Positions 41,713 through 49,644 of a stretch of DNA of 64,000 bases are shown here, piece by piece (the stretch's first letter is position 1; each line of letters begins with the position of its first letter). The DNA is from JAJPHF01 sp035293805 (GTDB lineage: Bacteria > Chloroflexota > UBA6077 > JAJPHF01): NCBI GenBank assembly GCA_035293805.1, contig DATGMD010000004.1, positions 25,538 to 89,537 on the forward strand. The letters run 5' to 3'. The position numbers and the translations under genes were made by a program. The notes below the pieces were generated by a model. That model made no database searches, was not told the origin of the DNA, and saw nothing but the letters and a program-made list of their open reading frames with translations.

Positions 41713-42039
41713 ATGTGGATCGATGTCGAAGAGCTGTGGCCCGCCGCCAAGGACTTGGTGGGCCTGCGGTTCGCGACCGAGGAAGACTTCCAGAAATGCT
41801 GGCTGCTGGCTCTGGAGCAGCCCGAGGCGTTTCGCTTGACCCTGCCCGAGTCTCTGGCCGCCGAGGTGCGCAAGACCCACAAGCACCTGGTGGATGAGGC
41901 CGGGCTAACTTACTCCGAGTACAAGATCGTGGATCTGGACGAGTTGCCGACGGAAGAGCGGCTACGGCAGGAGCGCGAAGCCGTCCAGTACGGCATGAAG
42001 ATCCTGCTGGAGCGCATGCGTCGAGAAAACGGTGCATGA
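41713..42039 (+). CDS. Unknown protein A of an overlapping pair
   Basis: A 108-residue acidic, helical protein: MWIDVEELWPAAKDLVGLRF, then FQKCWLLALEQPEAFRLTLP and LPTEERLRQEREAVQYGMKI. The ATG at 41713 follows GAGGTA. The downstream gene starts 8 bases inside its end with GTG. I know no family. Small size, acidity and tight overlap resemble toxin-antitoxin or regulator pairs, but nothing confirms that. Confidence 0.5.
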   Translation: MWIDVEELWPAAKDLVGLRFATEEDFQKCWLLALEQPEAFRLTLPESLAAEVRKTHKHLVDEAGLTYSEYKIVDLDELPTEERLRQEREAVQYGMKILLERMRRENGA

Positions 42040-42355
42040 GCCGAAGGCCAATCGAGTCGCTCTCCTGCTTCCCGTCGATTCTCCAAGACATGTCGTCGCG
42101 GCCATCCAGGTCGCAATGTTTCTCATCAGGCGTATTGGACGCACCGAGCTCGATATCGAGCCGGCCGAAGGGCCGCCGTACGGACATGCTCAGGACCCTG
42201 GTCGAGTAGTGCTCCTCGCGAGCGCGACCCTGCGCTCGCGCGTCCGCAACGCCGTTTCGCGCGGCGCACTGGAGCGAATCGTACGCGCACGAGTCGAGCG
42301 CGAGTACGCCCGGCAGGGCATCGTGCCCGTCGAGTACGACTTGCAGGTGCTCTAA
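42032..42355 (+). CDS. Unknown protein B of an overlapping pair
   Basis: A 107-residue basic protein starting MHEPKANRVALLLPVDSPRH with the stretch VVAAIQVAMFLIRRIGRTEL and a basic C-terminus (LRSRVRNAVSRGALERIVRA). GTG start overlaps the stop of gene A. The acidic A and basic B could bind each other. It ends 28 bases before the leftward cupin gene, with a hairpin between the two ends. Confidence 0.5.
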   Translation: MHEPKANRVALLLPVDSPRHVVAAIQVAMFLIRRIGRTELDIEPAEGPPYGHAQDPGRVVLLASATLRSRVRNAVSRGALERIVRARVEREYARQGIVPVEYDLQVL

Positions 42356-42366
42356 CCGGGCGCCGC

Positions 42367-42390
42367 GGGCTAGAGCAAACCCTCTAGCCC
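42367..42390. terminator. Bidirectional hairpin between convergent genes
   Basis: GGGCTAGAG (42367-42375) pairs with CTCTAGCCC (42382-42390) around a 6-base loop. It lies between the ends of convergent genes and overlaps the last bases of the cupin gene. Confidence 0.5.
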
Positions 42391-42884
42391 TCCAGGCTAG
42401 CCGGGTCCACGCCGTCGGCGCCGCGGTAGCTGTAGCGGTGTACCTTCGGCGGCTTGGCCGGCTTCGTCGCCACTTGGTAGAGCACGGTCACCCCGTCGGT
42501 CTCGTTTGCCAGCTGGTAGTAGTAGCTCTGGTTGATGTGAACCAGCTCGCCCGGCTTCAGCACGACGTCTTCCCCGCTGTCCAGGCCGCGAATGTGTAGC
42601 TCGCCCTGGAACACCATGAACAGGTGCTCCGAGCCAGGATGGCAGTGCATCTCGTCCTTTTGGCCGGGCTGATACACGTTCATCGCCACCTTGGCGTAGC
42701 GATTGTCGGTCAGCTGCACGTAGGAGTGCCGGTTGTCGTTCTGCTGGATGGCCTCCGGGAGACTCACCACCTGCCAGCCCTTGCTGCGCAGCCGCTGTTT
42801 GCTCGCATAGTCCGTGTCCCCGAACACCCGGTCGTCCAGCCGCTGCTGGCTGCCGTCCAACGGTCGCGCCTCGGTCTCGGCCAT
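42384..42884 (-). CDS. Cupin-domain protein
   Basis: A 166-residue single-domain cupin. The metal motifs are MHCHPGSEHLFMVFQGELHI (G-x5-H-x-H-x3,4-E-x6-G variant) and PGELVHINQSYYYQLANET (second His in LVHIN). It could be a dioxygenase, isomerase or sensor; the substrate is not predictable. AGGAGAGGTGCG precedes the ATG at 42884, the start used in place of the longer frame from 42962. Confidence 0.82.
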   Translation of the reverse strand: MAETEARPLDGSQQRLDDRVFGDTDYASKQRLRSKGWQVVSLPEAIQQNDNRHSYVQLTDNRYAKVAMNVYQPGQKDEMHCHPGSEHLFMVFQGELHIRGLDSGEDVVLKPGELVHINQSYYYQLANETDGVTVLYQVATKPAKPPKVHRYSYRGADGVDPASLEG

Positions 42885-43071
42885 CGCACCTCTCCTGTCG
42901 CGGGGCGGTCCGCTCCCCGCGCGCCCTGCGCCCATCCTACGCGCCGCCGTCCCGCGCCGCAAGGGGAGAGGCGCCGCGCCCGCCGATTCGCCGGACGCCG
43001 GCCACGCCAGCCCCGCCGCTGGGGAGCCCCTTCCGGTCCTGGTGCGGCGCGGCCCGGGCGCGGCGCGCGGG

Positions 43072-43995
43072 TTACCCCGCCGTCGGCGGGCCGGGCAGCA
43101 CGTCGGCCGCCCGCAGCAGCCGCAGTAGCTCGGCGATGGCCGGGCCGGGCTGGGCGCCGCGCGGCATGACCGCCAGCAGGTCGCGCCGCAGGTCGAGCGC
43201 CGGCACCGGGACCGCCGCCAGCGCCCCGCTGCGCAGCTCGCGCCGCACGGTCAGGCGCGGCACCCACGCGACCCCGCCGCCGGCTAGGACGGCCTGCTTC
43301 AGCGACTCGGTGCTGCCCAGTGCCATCGCCGTGGCGAGCGTCACCCCGGCGCGCTCCAGCATCGTATCCACGAACGCCTGCGTCCCGGACCCGGCCTCGC
43401 GCCGCAGGACCGCCGTCCCCCGCAGCGCGTCGAGCGACAGCGCTTCGGCCCCCGCCCAGGGATGGCCGGGCGGCACGATCAGCACCATCTCGTCCGTGGC
43501 GAACGGCTGGGCGTCCAGGTCGGGATGGCCTACCGTCGCCTCGACCAGCCCGAACGCCACCTCGTCGGCCAGCACGCGGGCGACGATCTCGGCGGTCGTA
43601 CCCACCACGATCCCGACCTGCACGGCCGGATAGGCTCGCGCGAACTGGACTAGGACCGGCGGCAGCAGGTAGTTCCCCACCGTCGTGCTCGCGCCGCCGA
43701 CGAGCCGCCCCCGCTCCAGACCGTGGGTGGCCGCCACCGCGCGCTCGGCCTCCGCGAGCAGGTTGAACACCCGCTCGCTATAGGCGTAAAGTGCCTCGCC
43801 CTCGGCCGTGAGGTACACGCGGCGGTGGCGGACCGCGAACAGCCGCGCGCCGAAGTGGCGCTCCAGCGCGCGGACGTGGGCGCTGACGGCCGGCTGCGAG
43901 AGGTGGAGCCGGCGCCCGGCGCGGGTAAAGCTGCGCTCGGTCGCCACCGCATGGAACGTCTGGAGCCGGTAGAGGTCCGCCAGCGGCTCGGCCAT
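43072..43995 (-). CDS. LysR-type transcriptional regulator, paralog
   Basis: A 307-residue LysR regulator with winged helix FHAVATERSFTRAGRRLHLS, then QPAVSAHVRALERHFG, and a full effector domain. It shares long blocks with the regulator at 2533-3516 and is probably its paralog. It is divergent from the MFS pump at 44074 with only 78 bases between starts, the usual setting of a LysR protein controlling its neighbour. GGAG lies upstream of the ATG. Confidence 0.9.
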   Translation of the reverse strand: MAEPLADLYRLQTFHAVATERSFTRAGRRLHLSQPAVSAHVRALERHFGARLFAVRHRRVYLTAEGEALYAYSERVFNLLAEAERAVAATHGLERGRLVGGASTTVGNYLLPPVLVQFARAYPAVQVGIVVGTTAEIVARVLADEVAFGLVEATVGHPDLDAQPFATDEMVLIVPPGHPWAGAEALSLDALRGTAVLRREAGSGTQAFVDTMLERAGVTLATAMALGSTESLKQAVLAGGGVAWVPRLTVRRELRSGALAAVPVPALDLRRDLLAVMPRGAQPGPAIAELLRLLRAADVLPGPPTAG

Positions 43996-44073
43996 CGCAT
44001 CACTCCAGATGATAGATCACCGGAGAACACCCGATTGAACTAAGTAATAGCCTGCCCTTACAGTGAGAACGAA

Positions 44074-45708
44074 ATGTTGCACTCACACCGCCTGCTCGCC
44101 GAGCGCCCGCCCCTCGCGGGCCTGGCCCAGTTGTCGTACTACCGCTGGCTCGTCGTCGGCACCGTCTGCGTCGGCGCGTTCCTCGGTCAGCTCGACGCCA
44201 GCATCGCCAGCCTCGTCCTGCCGACCCTGGAGGATGTGTTCGACGCGCCGGTGGCCACCGTCGAGTGGGTCGCGCTCGCCTACCTGCTCACGCTGGCCGC
44301 CCTGGTCGTCCCCTTCGGGCGGCTTGCCGACCTGGTCGGGCGCAAGACGCTCTACGCCACGGGCTTCGTCGTCTTCATCGTCGGCTCGGGGCTGTGCGGG
44401 CTGGCGCCCAACCTGGGCTTGCTCATCGCCTGCCGCGTGCTGCAAGCGGTGGGCGCGGCGATGCTCCAGGCGAACAGCGTAGCCATCATCGCCGCCGCCG
44501 TCCAGCAGCGCGAGCTAGGCCGCGCCATCGGTGTGCAGGGCGCCGCCCAGGCGGTGGGGCTGGCGGTCGGCCCGTCGGTCGGCGGGCTGCTCATCGCCGC
44601 GCTGGGCTGGCAGTGGGTGTTCTACATCGCCGTGCCGTTCGGGCTCGTCGGCGCGGCGCTCGGCTGGCTGGTGCTCCCGCTCACCGTCCACACGCCGCGC
44701 GCCGAGGCCGAGGTCGAGCGCTTCGACTGGGTCGGGGCGGGGCTCTTCGGGCCGGCGATCGCGCTGGGCATGCTCGCCCTCACCTACGGCACCGCCTGGG
44801 GCTGGACCAGCCCGCGGCTCGTCGCGGTGGCGGCGCTCACCGTCGTGCTGCTCGCGGTCTTCGGGCTGGCCGAGCGGCGCGCGCGCTCCCCGCTCGTCGA
44901 CTTCACCTTGTTCCACAACCGCCTGTTCACCGCGGGCATCGCCGCCGGCCTCCTGTCCTACGCCGTCCTGTTCGGAGCCCTGTTCGTGCTGCCCTTCCAG
45001 CTCCAGCGCATCATGGGCCACGGCCCGGCCGAGACGGGCCTGCTGCTCAGCCCGATCCCCGTCGCGCTCGGCCTGGTCGCGCCGTTCGGCGGCATCGTCG
45101 CCGACCAGGTCGGCTCCCGCCCCCTCACGGTCGTCGGCATGCTCGTGGCCGCCGTGGCCCTGGGGGCGCTGGCGCTGGCGCCCGCGGCGCCGCTGCCCGC
45201 GGTGCTCGGCCTCCTCGCGCTGCTCGGGGTCGGCGTGGGCCTGTTCACGCCCGCCAACAACAGCGCCATCATGGCCAGCGCGCCGCCGTACCGGCGCGGC
45301 ATCGCCGCCGGCCTGCTGAACATGACGCGCAGCCTCGGCACCAGCCTCGGCGTGGCGGCGGTCGGCACCCTGCTGAGCCTCAGCCTGGCGACCCGCCTGG
45401 GCCACCCCGTGCCGAACACGCTCGACGCCCCCGTCGCGGCCCTCCAGGCCAGCTTCCAGCAGGTGCTGCTGGCGCTCGCCGCCCTCGCGGTCCTCACCGC
45501 GCTGCTGTCGGCTGCTCGCGGCGCGCGCGTCGCCCCGCCTGTCCCCACGCCCCAGCCGGTCCCCAACGGCAGCCTCGCCGCATCCCCCCCGCCGGCCCCC
45601 GACGGGAGCCGCGCCGCGTCCCCCGCGCCGCTGCCATCGCCCCGCGGCGGACAGCCCACCGCATCCGAGACGCCAAGCCCCGGGGCCAGAGACCTCTTCG
45701 GTCTGTAG
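44074..45708 (+). CDS. DHA2-family (EmrB/QacA) drug efflux MFS transporter
   Basis: A 544-residue major facilitator with 14 predicted helices. Signatures are VGAFLGQLDASIASLVLPTL (helix 1), VPFGRLADLVGRKTLYATGF (motif A), CRVLQAVGAAMLQANSVAII (motif B-like) and GPSVGGLLIAALGWQWVFYI (motif C of antiporters). The last 60 residues are a Pro/Ser/Ala-rich tail without membrane character. It likely exports drugs or metabolites in exchange for protons and is probably controlled by the divergent LysR gene. Confidence 0.9.
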   Translation: MLHSHRLLAERPPLAGLAQLSYYRWLVVGTVCVGAFLGQLDASIASLVLPTLEDVFDAPVATVEWVALAYLLTLAALVVPFGRLADLVGRKTLYATGFVVFIVGSGLCGLAPNLGLLIACRVLQAVGAAMLQANSVAIIAAAVQQRELGRAIGVQGAAQAVGLAVGPSVGGLLIAALGWQWVFYIAVPFGLVGAALGWLVLPLTVHTPRAEAEVERFDWVGAGLFGPAIALGMLALTYGTAWGWTSPRLVAVAALTVVLLAVFGLAERRARSPLVDFTLFHNRLFTAGIAAGLLSYAVLFGALFVLPFQLQRIMGHGPAETGLLLSPIPVALGLVAPFGGIVADQVGSRPLTVVGMLVAAVALGALALAPAAPLPAVLGLLALLGVGVGLFTPANNSAIMASAPPYRRGIAAGLLNMTRSLGTSLGVAAVGTLLSLSLATRLGHPVPNTLDAPVAALQASFQQVLLALAALAVLTALLSAARGARVAPPVPTPQPVPNGSLAASPPPAPDGSRAASPAPLPSPRGGQPTASETPSPGARDLFGL

Positions 45709-45934
45709 CCGCGCATCGGCTCACCATGGCATAGGCGCCGTGGAGGGGCGCTGCTTGCTGCGCCCGCGCGCCCGCCGGTCGCAAGCGGGCTGTGCCCAGA
45801 CAATTCCTCGAACTCCATCACGGCGGGCCAGGGAGACGGTTTTGGCCCGGCATGTGCGGCGGCTGTTGCCCGCGCCCGGCCTGGAGCCACCGCGCCCCCG
45901 GGCGAGCCCGGAGCCCGCCCCCGCGCGGCGCGGC

Positions 45935-46429
45935 TCACCCGCGGCGCGGGTTCGAGTAGACGCGGTCCATATCGACGAACACCGCGGTGCGCCGCTCCTC
46001 CGCCATCACGCGGTCGTACTCCGGCCAGTTGTCGTGCGCGCCTCCGGCGGCCGTGAACACGTCGCGCAGCAGCTGGGGCACCGCCCCCGCCGCGAAGCCC
46101 GCCGGCAGGTCGTCCGGCCCGATCAGCGACACCGCGCCCTCGACCGTCACCCACTCGCGGCCGGCGCGGAAGACCACCGTGGCGCGCGGGTCGCGGCGCA
46201 GGTTCCGCAGCTTCACCGTGCCCCCGCGCGCCACGAACGCCACCGTCGGCTGGCCGCCCAGCGGATGATTCATCACCCCGGCCGTGACGACCGTGGCTTG
46301 CACCGAGCCATCGCGCCGCGCCGTCGCGATCACCGCCCAGTGGTGGTCGGCGCTCGCCACCTGTCGCACCAGCTCCAGGTCGGCCGGCGCTGGACCGCGC
46401 CCCTTGGACGCGGAACCGGAAGCCTGCAT
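45935..46429 (-). CDS. PPOX-class (F420- or flavin-dependent) oxidoreductase
   Basis: A 164-residue split-barrel protein of the pyridoxamine-phosphate-oxidase-like class. Typical blocks are HHWAVIATARRDGSVQATVV, TVKLRNLRRDPRATVVFRAG, WVTVEGAVSLIG and a late RTAVFVDMDRVYSNPRRG. Members use F420, FMN or heme; the pattern with D-P-R-A-T-V is common among F420-linked proteins. Substrate unknown. GGAGAGGAGAGG precedes the ATG at 46429; a longer upstream frame was rejected. Confidence 0.83.
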   Translation of the reverse strand: MQASGSASKGRGPAPADLELVRQVASADHHWAVIATARRDGSVQATVVTAGVMNHPLGGQPTVAFVARGGTVKLRNLRRDPRATVVFRAGREWVTVEGAVSLIGPDDLPAGFAAGAVPQLLRDVFTAAGGAHDNWPEYDRVMAEERRTAVFVDMDRVYSNPRRG

Positions 46430-46592
46430 GGCACCCTCTCCTCCCTTACGTCGAGCGGCGCGAGCACCCTGCCGCCCCGCCGCGCCCGAGGATGGCACGC
46501 GCCAGCCACAAAGTCAAACGCGCAGCCCGCAGGATGCACCGGCCGACCCGGAGCGCGATACGGACCGCACCCTGGCGAACGACAGAGACAGC

Positions 46593-46635
46593 GTAGGGCC
46601 GGGGCTCGTCCCCTGCCGCCCGGCGGGACCGCCCG
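46593..46635 (+). repeat. Dispersed GTAGGGC repeat, copy 2
   Basis: 43 bases matching 1094-1136 at 38 positions; see that entry. Intergenic, same orientation. Confidence 0.6.
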
Positions 46636-46707
46636 AGCGTCGGGGCCCTGCCCCAGCGCCCCTCCGTATGGAACGCCGTGCTCCCTCTCCCGGTCAGGCG
46701 CCCAGCC

Positions 46708-46785
46708 CTACCGCCGCCACGCCGCAACCACCGCCAGCCCTGCCAGCCCGGCGAGCACCACCGCGCCGCGCTCCGCCTCCGGCAC
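46708..46785 (-). pseudogene. Possible C-terminal sorting-tail remnant
   Basis: Leftward the sequence reads VPEAERGAVVLAGLAGLAVV followed by AAWRR and a stop. This looks like a PEP-CTERM-style tail: VPE motif, hydrophobic helix, Arg pair. Upstream in frame there is only a short Val/Pro stretch before it runs into the PadR gene, so the body of the protein is missing. Confidence 0.35.
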
Positions 46786-46834
46786 GACCGGCACACCGAC
46801 CGGCACCCCTAGCGCCGGGGCGCGGCTACCCCTC

Positions 46835-46884
46835 TTGACGGATCGGCCGGTCGATATTACGATATTACTTGATGTATCGCGATA
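46835..46884 (+). promoter_or_regulatory. PadR promoter with operator-like repeats
   Basis: TTGACG (46835-46840), 17 bases, TACGAT (46858-46863). Overlapping it are two direct CGATATTA octamers (46852-46859, 46860-46867) and a downstream palindrome TATCGCGATA (46875-46884). The AT-rich block directly before the PadR gene is the likely autoregulatory site. Confidence 0.55.
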
Positions 46885-46902
46885 GCCTGAAAGGAGGCTC
46901 TC

Positions 46903-47466
46903 ATGTTTGGACGAGGCTGGCAGCGCCGCTACGACCGGCACGACCTGCGCGTTCCCCTCTTGCGGCTCCTCGCCGAGCGGCCCCGCCGCGGGCCCGAGCT
47001 GGCCCAGGCGCTGGAGAACGAGCGGTGGGGCCACCGCGCCGCGAACCCGGCGGCCGTCTATCCCACCCTCCAGCTCCTCGAGGACCTGGGCTACGTCGCC
47101 GTGACGGAAGCCGACGGCAAGCGCCTCTATACCATCACCGACGACGGGCGGCGCTATCTCGCCGACCACGACCGCGCTGCCCCCGAGCGCTTCGACCCGG
47201 CCGAGTGGTGGACCTTCGCCTGCGACGGCGAGCGGCGCGCGGTGTTCCGCGAGCTGGGCGAGTTCGCGCGGCTGGTCGGCAAGGAGGCGGGGCTCGGCCG
47301 CCACGACGCCGCAACGCTGGAGCGCGTGCGGGCGACTATCGCGGGCGCGCGCCTCGAGGTCGAGGCCATCCTGGCCGGCGAGCGGTCAGCGGCCGCCGCG
47401 CGCGCCACTCCGTCGGCCACGCCGCCGGGCGGCCCCAGCACCAGCCCGCCGCCGAGCGCTCTATAG
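46903..47466 (+). CDS. PadR-family transcriptional regulator
   Basis: A 187-residue regulator with a PadR winged helix (DLRVPLLRLLAERPRRGPEL, then AAVYPTLQLLEDLGYVAVTE and GKRLYTITDDGRRYL), a C-terminal dimerisation helix region and a Pro/Ala/Ser tail. PadR proteins often sit ahead of ABC efflux genes and are released by the exported compound. That is the case here, where a DrrA/DrrB-type pair follows. AAAGGAGG lies before the ATG. Confidence 0.9.
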   Translation: MFGRGWQRRYDRHDLRVPLLRLLAERPRRGPELAQALENERWGHRAANPAAVYPTLQLLEDLGYVAVTEADGKRLYTITDDGRRYLADHDRAAPERFDPAEWWTFACDGERRAVFRELGEFARLVGKEAGLGRHDAATLERVRATIAGARLEVEAILAGERSAAAARATPSATPPGGPSTSPPPSAL

Positions 47467-47568
47467 GCTGGGCCGTCGCCCGCTACGCGGGTAATCGGCC
47501 CGCCCGCCCCGCTACAATGACTGGGGCCTGGCGCGCCGCGCTGCGCGGCCCGTGCGATGGGACGGTCG

Positions 47569-48549
47569 ATGGACAGCATCCGCGTCGAGCATCTGGTCAA
47601 GCGCTACGGCTCCCTCACGGCCGTGGACGGCATCTCGTTCACGGTCGCCGAGGGGGAGCTATTCGGCTTCCTCGGCCCGAACGGCGCCGGCAAGAGCACC
47701 ACCATTCACATGCTCTGCACGCTGCTGCGGCCGACCGAGGGCCGCGCCTGGGTCGCCGGGCTCGACGTGGCCGCGGAGGCCACCCGCGTGCGCCGCGCCA
47801 TCGGCCTCATCTTCCAGGACCCCAGTCTCGACGACCGGCTGACGGCGCTGGAGAACCTCGACTTCCACGCCCGCATCTACAACCTGCCGCGCGCCGTCTG
47901 GCGCGAGCGCAGCGAGCAGCTCTTGCGGATGGTCGACCTCTGGGACCGCCGCAACGACCTCGTGCGCACCTTCTCCGGCGGCATGAAGCGGCGCCTGGAG
48001 ATCGCCCGCGGCCTGCTCCACCAGCCCGCGGTGTTCTTCCTCGACGAGCCGACCATCGGCCTCGACCCCCAGACCCGCGAGCACATCTGGCGCTACCTGC
48101 TCGACCTGCGGCGCCGCGAGGGCGTCACCCTCTTCCTCACGACGCACTACATGGACGAGGCCGAGCGCTGTGACCGCATCGCCATCATCGACCACGGCCA
48201 CATCGTGGCGCTCGACACGCCCGACGCGCTCAAGGCCGGCGTCGGCGGCGACGTGGTCACGCTGCGCACCGCCGATGCCGACCAGGCTGCGGCGAACCTC
48301 CAGGCGCGCTTCGGGCTGGCGCCCAGCCGCGAGGACGGCACGCTGCGCCTCGAAGTCCCTGGCGGCGAGCAGTTCATCCCGCGCCTGGTGACCGAGCTGG
48401 GCGTGCCCATCCAGGCGATCAGCGTCCACCGCCCCACCCTCGAAGACGTGTTCCTGAAGCTCACCGGCAGCGCCATGCGCGACGAGGAGGGCGGCGCCTG
48501 GGACGCCTTCCGCGCCCGCATTCGCAGCGGCTGGAACCGCGGGAGGTAG
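47569..48549 (+). CDS. DrrA-type ABC transporter ATP-binding protein
   Basis: A 326-residue ATPase. Walker A GPNGAGKST, Q-loop with LIFQDPSLDDRLT, signature FSGGMKRRLEIARGLLHQP, Walker B VFFLDEPTIGLDPQTRE and switch His in TTHYMDEAE are all intact. The roughly 90-residue C-terminal domain is that of daunorubicin-resistance-type (DrrA) ATPases. It powers the membrane partner encoded 4 bases downstream. The second ATG (47569, MDSIRVEHLVKRYG) fits the family start better than 47557. Confidence 0.93.
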   Translation: MDSIRVEHLVKRYGSLTAVDGISFTVAEGELFGFLGPNGAGKSTTIHMLCTLLRPTEGRAWVAGLDVAAEATRVRRAIGLIFQDPSLDDRLTALENLDFHARIYNLPRAVWRERSEQLLRMVDLWDRRNDLVRTFSGGMKRRLEIARGLLHQPAVFFLDEPTIGLDPQTREHIWRYLLDLRRREGVTLFLTTHYMDEAERCDRIAIIDHGHIVALDTPDALKAGVGGDVVTLRTADADQAAANLQARFGLAPSREDGTLRLEVPGGEQFIPRLVTELGVPIQAISVHRPTLEDVFLKLTGSAMRDEEGGAWDAFRARIRSGWNRGR

Positions 48550-48553
48550 CAGC

Positions 48554-49426
48554 ATGGCGACGACCGCCGCCCCCGAGACCCGCCGCCTGGCGGCGCCCCG
48601 CGCCGGCGGCGAGCTATCCGCCGCGCTCAACGGCATCTACACGATGTGGTACCGCGACGTGCTGCGCTTCGGGCGCGACCGCAGCCGCATCGTCGGCAGC
48701 CTGATGCAGCCGATCCTCTTCCTGATCGTCTTCGGCCTCGGCCTCTCGCCGGCGATCGGCTCGCTCGGCCGCGGCGGCGACCTGAGCTACGTCCAGTTCA
48801 TCTTCCCCGGCATCATCACCATGGCCGTCCTGTTCACGGCCATCTTCTCGGCCATCTCGATCATCTGGGACCGCGAGTTCGGCTTCCTGCGCGAGGTGCT
48901 GGTCGCGCCGGTGCCCCGCTGGGCGGTGGCCGTGGGCAAGATGCTCGGTGGCAGCACCACCTCGATGGTGCAGGGCCTGCTGATCCTCGTGTTCGCGCCG
49001 CTGGTCGGCGTGCCGCTCACCCCGCTGACCTTTCTCGAGCTACTGCCGGCCGTGTTCATCACCGCCTGCGCGCTCAGCGCCCTCGGCCTGGTGATCGCCG
49101 CCCGCATGCGCAGCATGGAAGGCTTCCAGATGGTCATGAACTTCCTGCTGATGCCAATGTTCTTCCTCTCCGGCGCCGTGTTCCCGCTCGGCAACCTGCC
49201 CGCCTGGCTCGCCGTGCTCACGCGCGTCGACCCCGTCAGCTACGGCGTCGACGCCATCCGCCAGGTCGTGCTCAGCCAGGCCGGGGTGCCGCCCGCCGTG
49301 CTCGGCCAGCTCGGCATCAACCTCTTCGGCCACCCGACGAACGTGCTCGCCGACCTCGGCATCGTCGCGGCCTTCGCCGCGGTGATGATCGTCTTGGCCG
49401 TCCGCGCCTTCAGCGTGCAAGAGTAG
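48554..49426 (+). CDS. DrrB-type ABC-2 transporter permease
   Basis: A 290-residue ABC-2 type permease with six membrane helices. Landmarks are MWYRDVLRFGRDRSRIVGSL, MQPILFLIVFGLGL, FIFPGIITMAVLFTAIFSAI, the intracellular WDREFGFLREVLVAPVPRWA segment and FFLSGAVFPLGNLPAWLAVL. It forms the exporter with the upstream ATPase, probably for a hydrophobic drug or lipid-like molecule. A 27-bp hairpin begins 28 bases after the stop. Confidence 0.92.
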   Translation: MATTAAPETRRLAAPRAGGELSAALNGIYTMWYRDVLRFGRDRSRIVGSLMQPILFLIVFGLGLSPAIGSLGRGGDLSYVQFIFPGIITMAVLFTAIFSAISIIWDREFGFLREVLVAPVPRWAVAVGKMLGGSTTSMVQGLLILVFAPLVGVPLTPLTFLELLPAVFITACALSALGLVIAARMRSMEGFQMVMNFLLMPMFFLSGAVFPLGNLPAWLAVLTRVDPVSYGVDAIRQVVLSQAGVPPAVLGQLGINLFGHPTNVLADLGIVAAFAAVMIVLAVRAFSVQE

Positions 49427-49454
49427 CCGATGCCGCCCGCCGGAGGCCGCGCCG

Positions 49455-49513
49455 CCCGGAGCGCGCGAAGCGGCCCGGCAGCCGACCTGCCGGGCCGCTT
49501 CGCGCGCTCCGGG
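49455..49513 (+). terminator. 27-bp perfect hairpin after the ABC exporter
   Basis: The arm beginning CCCGGAGCGCGCGAAGCGG (49455-49481) pairs perfectly with 49487-49513, loop of 5 bases. It is the strongest hairpin in the window and follows the drr-type operon. There is no T-run. Confidence 0.65.
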
Positions 49514-49569
49514 GCAGTGCCCCGGGGCGCGCGTTACCTCGTACCGACTTCTACACTGGGGTTCCCATG

Positions 49570-49605
49570 CTCCCTCTCCCCTTGGGAGAGGGTTGGGGTG
49601 AGGGC
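49570..49605. repeat. CTCCCTCTCCCC repeat, copy 3
   Basis: Matches the copies at 21265 and 21310 with two differences and the same CCCCGGTAC downstream tail. It lies between the ends of convergent genes. Confidence 0.8.
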
Positions 49606-49644
49606 GCCCCGGTACAGCGAACGCCGATAGCCGGCGATCTGCTG

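Larger units (their letters stand above)
46430..46902. other. Intergenic region with repeat, tail-like remnant and PadR promoter
   Basis: About 470 bases between divergent genes. It contains the second copy of the GTAGGGC repeat (46593-46635), a leftward stretch that ends like a surface-anchoring tail (46708-46785), and the PadR promoter/operator. I see no complete gene. Confidence 0.55.
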
